Source of the DNA: Marinilabiliales bacterium
GTDB lineage: Bacteria; Bacteroidota; Bacteroidia; Bacteroidales; UBA12077
Direction: 5' to 3'
NCBI GenBank assembly: GCA_002869305.1
Contig: PKTC01000262.1
Coordinates: 1 to 5,226, forward strand
Length of the DNA stretch: 5,226 nt
The notes under the pieces: generated by a model
Databases searched by the model: none
Told to the model about the DNA's origin: nothing
What the model saw: only the letters and a program-made list of their open reading frames with translations
Shown here: positions 1 to 5,226 of the stretch, piece by piece
Layout: the number at the start of each line of letters is the position of its first letter
How positions within the stretch are numbered: the stretch's first letter is position 1
Program-made: the position numbers and the translations under genes

Positions 1-774
1 ATAAATACCATCTTCTAAATAAATATCAAAAACAGATTTATCAGATTTAATGATCCACAAAGTTGCATATTCTCCCCTATTATCATATAAATTTATGCGC
101 ACAGAATCTACTTCATTCTCAGCAACCTCAAATAAAACTGAGTCATTAATTAAATTTGTAAATGAAAGTTTTACAGAATCTTGAGGTATACTTTCAATTA
201 AAAATTTAACAGCCGCAAATATTGAATCATTATAAACTTTCAAACTAGAATCCTGATATTCTTTTTCGAAGGCCAGTTCTAGATGTTTCTTTAAATAACT
301 GATAACTGTATCAATTTTCCGAGTTGTTGAATATTGAATTAGCTTTTGAATAGCTTGCTTTGTTGAATCTTTTAATACTATAGAATCTGAACTCATTAAG
401 TTTTTTAGGTTATAAATTACATAGTGTAATGTGTCGGGATCCTCAAAGTACAATGAATCTTTTATAATCTCCAGAACCTCTTCATATGTTTTAATTACTG
501 GAACAGAATCCTGACTATATACATTTTTAGTTAATTCGGAAGTTACCGTATCATTAATCTGAATTGAGTGGATTGAATCTTTGCGAAATATAGAATCTGA
601 TTGATTTTCAAAATAAAGTTCACTATCATTTAATAATGTATCATTCTGTTCATTAAAATCTTTTTCGTAAATTTCTATTATTACACTATCAACTAAAACC
701 GTATCAATCGTTTGAGCACTTGACATAGAGCTTAAAAAAAACATGAAAGAGAATACTAACAGGAATCTAATCAT
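1..774 (-). CDS. Exported protein of unknown function, rich in D-S/D-T motifs (partial, N-terminal 258 codons)
   Basis: The frame is open from the ATG at 774 down to base 1, so the C-terminus lies beyond the left edge. Residues 1-20 form a clear type I signal peptide: a short basic start (MIR), a hydrophobic core (FLLVFSFMFFL) and a small-residue end, SSMSSA, with likely cleavage between A20 and Q21. No lipobox cysteine is present. The mature part has 13 D-S and 5 D-T dipeptides, at residues 24, 29, 45, 50, 60, 66, 75, 89, 106, 114, 130, 136, 155, 175, 183, 199, 211 and 223. Sixteen of these fit the Bacteroides O-glycosylation sequon. Residues 95-190 look helical and charged; from about 203 the pattern changes to beta-like alternation (SVRINLYDNRGEYATLWII). 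I do not recognise the family. The protein is probably periplasmic or at the outer membrane. It is divergent from tnaA, and a promoter element lies at 828-835. That the ORF is real is well supported; its function is not. Confidence 0.85.
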   Translation of the reverse strand, partial: MIRFLLVFSFMFFLSSMSSAQTIDTVLVDSVIIEIYEKDFNEQNDTLLNDSELYFENQSDSIFRKDSIHSIQINDTVTSELTKNVYSQDSVPVIKTYEEVLEIIKDSLYFEDPDTLHYVIYNLKNLMSSDSIVLKDSTKQAIQKLIQYSTTRKIDTVISYLKKHLELAFEKEYQDSSLKVYNDSIFAAVKFLIESIPQDSVKLSFTNLINDSVLFEVAENEVDSVRINLYDNRGEYATLWIIKSDKSVFDIYLEDGIY

Positions 775-827
775 TAGAGAGCTTATTTTGAAGATGTTAT
801 AAAATAATATGAGTTATAATTATACCA

Positions 828-835
828 CAAAAGTA
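828..835 (-). promoter_or_regulatory. Candidate -7 element of the divergent exported-protein gene
   Basis: Read on the minus strand this is TACTTTTG, an exact match to the Bacteroidetes primary sigma-factor -7 consensus TAnnTTTG. It would start a transcript near 821, giving an untranslated leader of about 45 nt before the ATG at 774. I see no good TTTG -33 element at the usual distance. The call therefore rests on the -7 match and its position. Confidence 0.5.
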
Positions 836-866
836 TTTAATTTTATGCAATTATTATAGAAACTCG

Positions 867-874
867 TATATTTG
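867..874 (+). promoter_or_regulatory. Candidate -7 element of the tnaA promoter
   Basis: TATATTTG matches the Bacteroidetes -7 consensus TAnnTTTG exactly. It is followed by TACCGC, where the start site would fall (about 879-881). It is the only full match on this strand between the divergent genes. It predicts an untranslated tnaA leader of about 175 nt, long enough to hold regulatory structure. The -33 region near 841-847 (TTTTATG) is only a weak match. Confidence 0.6.
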
Positions 875-909
875 TACCGCAAATAAAAAAATGCTGATTG
901 ACAATTACC

Positions 910-978
910 ATGAACATATTATTTTCAGCAAAACACGTTTATCTTAATATTAAGAAAAGAGACTCTTTTCATTTCTAG
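910..978 (+). CDS. Possible 22-residue tnaA leader peptide (TnaC-like, speculative)
   Basis: An ATG-started ORF of 22 codons plus TAG lies inside the predicted tnaA leader, 76 nt before the tnaA start. It begins MNIL, as does E. coli TnaC (24 residues). With a one-residue shift, its Y11-L12-N13-I14-K15 aligns with the critical W12-F13-N14-I15-D16 of TnaC. It lacks the two residues that matter most for TnaC action, the tryptophan and the terminal proline, and no TGG codon exists in the leader. Its stop codon sits in the palindrome TTTCTAGAAA between two small hairpins. No Shine-Dalgarno is visible, but that is normal in this phylum. The similarity is from memory and by eye and could be chance; another short ORF overlaps it in a different frame. 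Confidence 0.22.
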   Translation: MNILFSAKHVYLNIKKRDSFHF

Positions 979-997
979 AAACTCTTATTCATAAGAG
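954..997 (+). promoter_or_regulatory. Two small hairpins with interchangeable arms in the tnaA leader
   Basis: Hairpin 1 is a near-perfect inverted repeat: GAAAAGAG (954-961), A962, CTCTTTTC (963-970), effectively seven pairs around a GAC loop. Hairpin 2 is CTCTTA (982-987), loop TTCA, TAAGAG (992-997). Both contain an AAGAG/CTCTT stem, so the arms can also pair across: 957-961 with 982-986, or 963-967 with 993-997. Between them lies the 10-base palindrome TTTCTAGAAA (972-981). No U-run follows either hairpin, so neither is an intrinsic terminator. A regulatory role is inference; short hairpins occur by chance in AT-rich DNA. Confidence 0.35.
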
Positions 998-1054
998 AAC
1001 AACTCCATTTGATTTATTCAATTATTAATTTGTTAAATTTTAAATTTATATATC

Positions 1055-2431
1055 ATGGAACTTCCATTTGCAGAATCATATAAAATAAAGATGGTTGAAA
1101 CCATTAAAAAAAGCACACGTGAAGAACGTGAAAAGTGGATTAAAGAAGCCAACTACAACTTATTCAATTTAAAGAGCAACCAGGTTTTCATTGATTTATT
1201 AACCGACTCCGGTACTGGAGCAATGAGCGATAAACAATGGTCGGCAATGATGCTCGGAGATGAAAGCTATGCTGGAGCATCATCTTACTATAATTTAAAA
1301 AATACAATCAAAGAATTGTTAGGGTTTGAATATTTCCTTCCAACTCATCAAGGCAGAGCAGCAGAAAACGTACTTTTCTCCGCAACAGTAAAAGAAGGTG
1401 ATCTTGTTCCAGGAAATTCACATTTTGATACAACCAAAGGTCATATCGAATTTAGAAAAGCAAAAGCAATTGATTGTACAATTGATGAAGCTTTTGATAC
1501 TGAAATAGATCATCCTTTTAAAGGAAATGTTGATCTCACAAAATTGGAGAATACGATAAAGGAGCACACACCAGAAAAAATTCCTTTTATTATATTAACT
1601 GTTACCTGTAATTCTTCGGGAGGACAACCAGTATCAATCGAAAACATGAAAGGCATCAGAGCCATTGCTGATAAATACAATATTCCTGTATATTATGATT
1701 CAGCTCGTTTTGCAGAGAATGCATATTTCATTAAAATTCGCGAAAAAGGTTACGAAAATAAAACCATCAAAGAAATTGTAAAGGAAATGTTTTCTTATGC
1801 TGACGGCATGACTATGAGTAGTAAGAAAGATGCTATAGTAAACATGGGTGGATTCATAGCCTTGAAAAGTGAAGAAACATTTAAAAAGGCTACTGTTTTC
1901 AATATTGTTTTCGAAGGGTTTATTACATATGGAGGAATGTCTGGTCGTGATATGAATGCATTGGCACAAGGACTTGATGAAGGTACTGAATTTGATTATC
2001 TAAATACACGAATTAAGCAAGTTGCTTATTTGGGTCAAAAATTAACTGATTTCGGAATCCCAGTGCAAAAGCCATATGGTGGGCATGCAATTTTTGTAAA
2101 TGCTAAAAAGTTTCTACCGCTTGTTCCCAAGGAAGAGTATATTGCTCAAACCTTAGCTGTAGAACTTTATCTTGAAGCAGGAATTCGTGGTGTTGAAATA
2201 GGTACCCTATTGGCCGACAGAGATCCTGACACAAGAGAAAATCGCTATCCTGCTTTGGAATTACTTCGATTAGCTATTCCCAGAAGAGTATACACCAACA
2301 ATCATATGGATGTTATTGCTGTCGCTCTTAAAAATGTATTTGATCGTAGAGAACAAATAACAAAAGGATTTAATATTATAGACGAAGCTCCAATAATGAG
2401 ACATTTTACTGTTAAACTTGAGAGAAAATAA
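1055..2431 (+). CDS. tnaA: Tryptophanase (L-tryptophan indole-lyase)
   Basis: A cytoplasmic, PLP-dependent beta-eliminating lyase that converts L-tryptophan to indole, pyruvate and ammonia, supplying carbon and nitrogen and releasing indole as a signal. The 458 residues cover the whole family (E. coli TnaA 471). Visible landmarks are the IDLLTDSGTGAMSD block (46-59), the PTHQGRAAE phosphate-binding block (96-104), the PLP-ring aspartate D215 in YYDSARFAENAYF, and the SSKKDA motif, in which K258 should form the Schiff base. G53, E70 and N263 match the monovalent-cation site. The close relative tyrosine phenol-lyase uses T124 and R381 to hold the phenol; here the equivalents are D125 (HFDTTKGH) and I382 (GVEIG), as in tryptophanases, and H450 matches E. 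coli H463. The ATG at 1055 is the only sensible start: an in-frame TAA lies at 1034-1036. It appears monocistronic, with its own promoter and a terminator 22 nt after the stop. No tryptophan permease gene adjoins it, unlike E. coli tnaAB. Confidence 0.96.
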   Translation: MELPFAESYKIKMVETIKKSTREEREKWIKEANYNLFNLKSNQVFIDLLTDSGTGAMSDKQWSAMMLGDESYAGASSYYNLKNTIKELLGFEYFLPTHQGRAAENVLFSATVKEGDLVPGNSHFDTTKGHIEFRKAKAIDCTIDEAFDTEIDHPFKGNVDLTKLENTIKEHTPEKIPFIILTVTCNSSGGQPVSIENMKGIRAIADKYNIPVYYDSARFAENAYFIKIREKGYENKTIKEIVKEMFSYADGMTMSSKKDAIVNMGGFIALKSEETFKKATVFNIVFEGFITYGGMSGRDMNALAQGLDEGTEFDYLNTRIKQVAYLGQKLTDFGIPVQKPYGGHAIFVNAKKFLPLVPKEEYIAQTLAVELYLEAGIRGVEIGTLLADRDPDTRENRYPALELLRLAIPRRVYTNNHMDVIAVALKNVFDRREQITKGFNIIDEAPIMRHFTVKLERK

Positions 2432-2453
2432 CATTATACTTTATGCTATATTG

Positions 2454-2480
2454 AAACCTCGATAGTATCGAGGTTTTTTT
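2454..2480 (+). terminator. Intrinsic terminator of tnaA
   Basis: An 11-base perfect inverted repeat, AAACCTCGATA (2454-2464) and TATCGAGGTTT (2466-2476), surrounds a single G and runs into seven consecutive T (2474-2480). The GC-containing core (CCTCGATA/TATCGAGG) is strong for such AT-rich DNA. The opposite strand has only a short T-run, so it acts mainly rightwards. It separates tnaA from the hydrolase-kynU unit. Confidence 0.92.
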
Positions 2481-2518
2481 ATAAAGAATAAATGTGTTCC
2501 ATTTCTGTTAGAGTGCAA

Positions 2519-2549
2519 TTGGAATTTCAGGCATTTATGATTAATTTTC
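2519..2549 (+). promoter_or_regulatory. Candidate promoter of the hydrolase-kynU unit
   Basis: TTG at 2519-2521 is followed after 20 nt by TAATTTTC (2542-2549), one mismatch from TAnnTTTG. Both lie between the tnaA terminator and the ATG at 2572, which is where a promoter is needed. The transcript would start near 2556 with a very short leader. The imperfect palindrome TGGTTTTGAAACCA (2550-2563) would overlap the start site and could be an operator. Confidence 0.35.
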
Positions 2550-2571
2550 TGGTTTTGAAACCAATCTTATT

Positions 2572-3258
2572 ATGCAAAGTAAAAATAAAGTATTAATTCT
2601 GTTAGTAATCTTTTATACTATAGCCTGTAATCCAGATGATATGAATTCTAAAACATATAAATATCTAGCATTAGGAGATTCTTACACAATAGGTGAAAGT
2701 GTTGATGTATATGAACGATATCCAGTGCAATTAATCGACAGCTTAAACAAAGCAGGTATAAATATAGATAATTATAAAATAGTTGCTAAAACCGGTTGGA
2801 CTACCGATGAACTATTATTAGGAATTGACACAGCGATAACTCTTGAGAAATATGATCTGGTTACTCTGCTCATAGGTGTTAACAATCAATACCGAGGGCG
2901 TGATTTAAATAATTATAGAGAGGAATTTACTCAATTATTACATAAAGCTATAGAATTTGCTGAAAATGATCCTTATAAAGTAGTCGTTATTTCTATTCCC
3001 GATTGGGGAGTAACACCTTTTGCCAAAGAGCGTAACATTGAATTAATTGCCAAGGAAATTGATGATTTTAACGCAGTAAATAAAGAAGAAAGCATAAAGG
3101 CAGGAGTATATTATGTTAATGTCACAAACATTTCAAGGCAGGCTGCCAAACAACCAGAATTAATTGCCTTTGATGGCTTGCATCCTTCGGGAATTATGTA
3201 TTCAATGTGGGTAAATGAGATTATGCCATTTGCCGAAAAAATCTTGGCTAGAAAATGA
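2572..3258 (+). CDS. SGNH/GDSL-type hydrolase, predicted lipoprotein
   Basis: A serine hydrolase of the SGNH fold, most likely an esterase or deacylase of unknown substrate. Residues 1-18 are a lipoprotein signal peptide (KNK, then VLILLVIFYTIA) ending at C19 in TIAC. The -3 threonine is less usual than leucine, but the context fits. After C19 comes NPDD, an acidic stretch like the surface-export signals of Bacteroidetes lipoproteins, so it may face outward. The SGNH blocks are all present: block I GDSY with nucleophile S37, block II glycine G75 (KTGWTT), block III GVNN with N104, and block V DGLHP with D201 and H204. S37, D201 and H204 should form the catalytic triad. At 228 residues it is a complete single-domain enzyme. 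The start at 2572 is preferred over the later ATG (M24) because it includes the signal peptide. Its TGA overlaps the kynU ATG (ATGA, 3255-3258), implying coupled translation. No substrate can be named from sequence. Confidence 0.88.
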   Translation: MQSKNKVLILLVIFYTIACNPDDMNSKTYKYLALGDSYTIGESVDVYERYPVQLIDSLNKAGINIDNYKIVAKTGWTTDELLLGIDTAITLEKYDLVTLLIGVNNQYRGRDLNNYREEFTQLLHKAIEFAENDPYKVVVISIPDWGVTPFAKERNIELIAKEIDDFNAVNKEESIKAGVYYVNVTNISRQAAKQPELIAFDGLHPSGIMYSMWVNEIMPFAEKILARK

Positions 3259-4532
3259 ATAAATTTACGATAGATTTTGCTCAAGAACTTGACTTAAATG
3301 ATTCTCTCAAGAAATTTAGAGATCGTTTTGAATTTAATGATCCGAATTTAATTTATTTGGATGGAAATTCCCTTGGGGCATTGCCTAAAACAACTCCGGA
3401 TCATCTTCAAAATGTAATTCAGAAAGAATGGGGCGAAAGGCTTATTAGGAGTTGGAACGAAGGATGGTATAATCGTTCGCAAAAAATTGCAAAAAAAATA
3501 GCACATTTAATTGGAGCTAAAGCAGAAGAAGTAATTATAGCAGACTCTACATCAGTTAATCTTTTTAAACTCGCCTATGGAGTTTTAAAATTGCAAGAAG
3601 GAAAAACTAAAATTGTCAGTGATGAGTTAAATTTTCCATCTGATATATATCTTTTACAAGGACTTATAGACTTATTTGGAAACAAACATCAGTTAAGCCT
3701 GGCAAAATCGAAAGATGATTTGACTATTTCATTATCCGAATTGCAAAGCTTAATCAATCCTGACACTGCTCTGGTTGCATTGTCGCACGTTGTATTTAAA
3801 AGTGCATACATGCATGATATGAAAGCTGTTACCCAACTAGCACATCGTAATAATGCCCTCATGTTATGGGATTTAAGTCACTCTGTTGGAGCAGTTCCAA
3901 TATATTTAAATGATTGCAATGTTGACGTAGCGATTGGTTGCACTTACAAATATCTCAATGGTGGTCCTGGGTCCACAGCGTTTTTATATGTAAGGAAAGA
4001 TCTTCAAGAAAAAATACAACAACCAATTTGGGGTTGGTTTGGCGAAAACAATCCGTTTGAATTTGGTTTAAAATATAAATCAGCCAAAGGAATCAGGAAA
4101 TATCTTGCTGGTACACCACCGTTATTATCCTTGTCGGCAATGGAACCTGCATTGGATATCATGTTGGAGGCAGGAATACATAATCTTAGAAAAAAGAGCA
4201 TCAACCAAATAGATTATTTTATTGAGCTTTTTGACCAGGAATTAAAACCAATAGGCTATCAATTAGGTACTCCCCGAGATGCTAAGCATCGAGGATCGCA
4301 TATTTCACTTAAGCATAAGGAAGCTTATCGTATCTGCAAATCTCTTATTGATCCTAACATACAAGACAAAGTTATAATTCCTGATTTTAGGGAACCAGAC
4401 AATATTCGATTAGGAATTACACCTTTATATACATCCTATTTGGAGATTTTTGAGGCTGTAAGGCAATTAAAAACTATCGCAAAAGATGAGCTCTACAAAA
4501 AATTCGATCAGGAAAAAGATAAGGTAACCTAA
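3255..4532 (+). CDS. kynU: Kynureninase (L-kynurenine hydrolase)
   Basis: A cytoplasmic PLP enzyme of the fold-type I (aminotransferase class V) group that cleaves L-kynurenine to anthranilate and L-alanine, or 3-hydroxykynurenine to 3-hydroxyanthranilate. The 425 residues match the usual bacterial length (P. fluorescens 416) and align end to end. Landmarks are YLDGNSLG (34-41), DSTSVNLFK (97-105) for the phosphate, NFPSD (126-130), the PLP-ring aspartate D206 in WDLSHS, and the Schiff-base lysine K232 in CTYKYLNGGPGS. Further on come GWF (260-262), RGSHISL (346-352) and the carboxylate-binding R385 in IRLGITPLY. W67, G286 and T287 equal the P. fluorescens residues (W64, T282) that distinguish kynurenine-preferring enzymes from the human 3-hydroxykynurenine enzyme (H102, N333). 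It starts inside the stop of the upstream hydrolase. No dioxygenase, formamidase or kynurenine monooxygenase gene is in the window, so whether it serves catabolism, anthranilate supply or NAD synthesis cannot be decided. Confidence 0.96.
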   Translation: MNKFTIDFAQELDLNDSLKKFRDRFEFNDPNLIYLDGNSLGALPKTTPDHLQNVIQKEWGERLIRSWNEGWYNRSQKIAKKIAHLIGAKAEEVIIADSTSVNLFKLAYGVLKLQEGKTKIVSDELNFPSDIYLLQGLIDLFGNKHQLSLAKSKDDLTISLSELQSLINPDTALVALSHVVFKSAYMHDMKAVTQLAHRNNALMLWDLSHSVGAVPIYLNDCNVDVAIGCTYKYLNGGPGSTAFLYVRKDLQEKIQQPIWGWFGENNPFEFGLKYKSAKGIRKYLAGTPPLLSLSAMEPALDIMLEAGIHNLRKKSINQIDYFIELFDQELKPIGYQLGTPRDAKHRGSHISLKHKEAYRICKSLIDPNIQDKVIIPDFREPDNIRLGITPLYTSYLEIFEAVRQLKTIAKDELYKKFDQEKDKVT

Positions 4533-4665
4533 GAAAAAATTCTACAGGGTAATTGAACTAAAACATTGCTTCATATAATTAATGGGCTCACAGACCAAAA
4601 CATTCAAATTAATATTTTGATAATAAATTTTAATTCGGCAGCTTTACAATCTTTAAAAATAATTA

Positions 4666-5226
4666 ATGAAAGATTTAACCGAAGGAAAATCAGGTTCTCT
4701 GATATTGAAGTTTGCTCTTCCGATGCTTTTTGGAAATATTTTTCAGCAACTGTACAATATTGTTGACAGCATTATTGTTGGAAACTTTATTGGTAAAGAA
4801 GCACTTGCAGCTGTTGGAGCATCCTTCCCTATTATTTTTGCATTTATCTCCTTAATCATTGGTATTGCATCGGGAAGCACCATAGTAATTTCCCAGTATT
4901 TTGGTGCTAAAGAAATTGAAAAAGTAAAACGAACCATTGATACTTTGTTTATCTTTTTGTTCTTTGCCTCAATTGCAATAAGTATTGTAGGCATAATCTT
5001 TAGTGAAAGTATTTTTAGATTTTTACAATTACCAGAGGAAATTATTCCGCAAGCAAAAACTTACTTTAATATTTTTATTGGTGGTGTTATCGTTTCATTC
5101 GGATTTAATGGAACAAGTGCCATTCTTAGAGGACTTGGTGATTCCAAAACTCCACTTTATTTTTTAATCGTATCCACTTTTTTTAACATTGGTTTTGACT
5201 TACTCTTTGTATTAGTTTTTAAATGG
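4666..5226 (+). CDS. MATE-family efflux transporter (partial, N-terminal 187 codons)
   Basis: An inner-membrane exporter of the multidrug and toxic compound extrusion family, using a Na+ or H+ gradient; full proteins are about 450 residues with 12 helices. The frame is open to the last base, so the rest lies beyond the right edge. The N-terminus MKDLTEGKSGSLILKFALP is typical. Predicted helices fall at about 11-37, 47-72, 91-113, 131-152 and 163-185, the first five of the N-lobe. Recognisable motifs are LYNIVDSIIVGNFIG in helix 1, with the conserved aspartate D34, and the loop LRGLGDSKTP (154-163) after helix 4. An in-frame TAA at 4660-4662 fixes ATG 4666 as the first possible start, preceded by A-rich sequence. 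It lies 133 nt after kynU with no visible terminator or convincing promoter between, so read-through is possible. Substrate unknown. Confidence 0.93.
   Translation, partial: MKDLTEGKSGSLILKFALPMLFGNIFQQLYNIVDSIIVGNFIGKEALAAVGASFPIIFAFISLIIGIASGSTIVISQYFGAKEIEKVKRTIDTLFIFLFFASIAISIVGIIFSESIFRFLQLPEEIIPQAKTYFNIFIGGVIVSFGFNGTSAILRGLGDSKTPLYFLIVSTFFNIGFDLLFVLVFKW

Noticed and set aside
891..947. An 18-codon ORF right after the tnaA promoter, with an A-rich stretch before its ATG.
   Set aside because: It overlaps the TnaC-like ORF in another frame, has no tryptophan and resembles nothing I know. Its position is attractive, but it is too short to support without conservation data.
954..997. The leader hairpins as intrinsic terminators of an attenuator.
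   Set aside because: Neither stem is followed by a run of T; the next bases are AACAACTCC. Only a non-terminator regulatory role remains possible.
1700..1969. An 89-codon open frame on the minus strand.
   Set aside because: It lies wholly inside tnaA, antisense to its conserved PLP-binding region. Its composition is what a shadow frame gives, and no protein family is recognisable.
1055..2431. Tyrosine phenol-lyase as an alternative to tryptophanase.
   Set aside because: The phenol-binding Thr and Arg of that family are replaced by D125 and I382, the tryptophanase pattern, and the overall sequence follows Bacteroides tryptophanases.
2497..2524. Inverted repeat TTCCATTT/AATTGGAA around a 12 nt loop, downstream of the tnaA terminator.
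   Set aside because: One mismatch in eight, AT-rich and a long loop; it is not distinguishable from chance.
4004..4204. A 66-codon open frame on the minus strand.
   Set aside because: It is antisense to conserved kynureninase sequence and has no independent support.
4566..4766. A 66-codon plus-strand open frame in the kynU-MATE gap.
   Set aside because: It runs about 100 nt into the MATE gene in another frame, and the MATE frame is clearly the coding one there.
4743..4994. An 83-codon open frame on the minus strand.
   Set aside because: It is antisense to the first helices of the MATE transporter, which explains its open reading.

Overview
The window is AT-rich DNA from a member of the Bacteroidota (Bacteroidetes). 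Three things point there. The upstream regions carry TAnnTTTG-type -7 promoter elements and lack clear Shine-Dalgarno sequences. The tryptophanase has the roughly 458-residue, Bacteroides-like form. The left-hand exported protein is packed with D-S/T-hydrophobic triplets, a habit of this phylum. No rRNA, tRNA, CRISPR array, insertion sequence or integrase is visible.

Layout, left to right. (1) 1-774, minus strand: the N-terminal 258 codons of an exported protein of unknown function, cut by the left edge. After its signal peptide it has 18 D-S/D-T dipeptides, 16 of which fit the Bacteroides O-glycosylation sequon D-(S/T)-(A/I/L/V/M/T). (2) 775-1054: a divergent control region with two perfect TAnnTTTG elements facing opposite ways. 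It is followed on the + side by a leader of about 175 nt that holds a 22-codon ORF loosely resembling the E. coli TnaC leader peptide, and two small hairpins with interchangeable arms. (3) 1055-2431, plus: tryptophanase (tnaA), followed by a strong intrinsic terminator at 2454-2480. (4) 2572-3258 and 3255-4532, plus: an SGNH/GDSL-type hydrolase lipoprotein whose stop overlaps the start of kynureninase (kynU) in an ATGA, so the two are very probably one translationally coupled unit. (5) 4666-5226, plus: the first 187 codons of a MATE-family multidrug/cation exporter, cut by the right edge. It follows kynU with no visible terminator.

The metabolic theme is aromatic amino acid breakdown by two PLP enzymes. 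Tryptophanase splits tryptophan to indole, pyruvate and ammonia. Kynureninase splits kynurenine to anthranilate and alanine; its specificity residues match the bacterial, kynurenine-preferring type. They sit in separate transcription units divided by the terminator. The enzymes that would make kynurenine from tryptophan (tryptophan or indoleamine dioxygenase, formamidase) are not in the window. I found no convincing novel defence or mobile system. The points most worth following up are the sequon-dense exported protein, the possible regulatory leader of tnaA, and the coupling of an envelope hydrolase to kynU.
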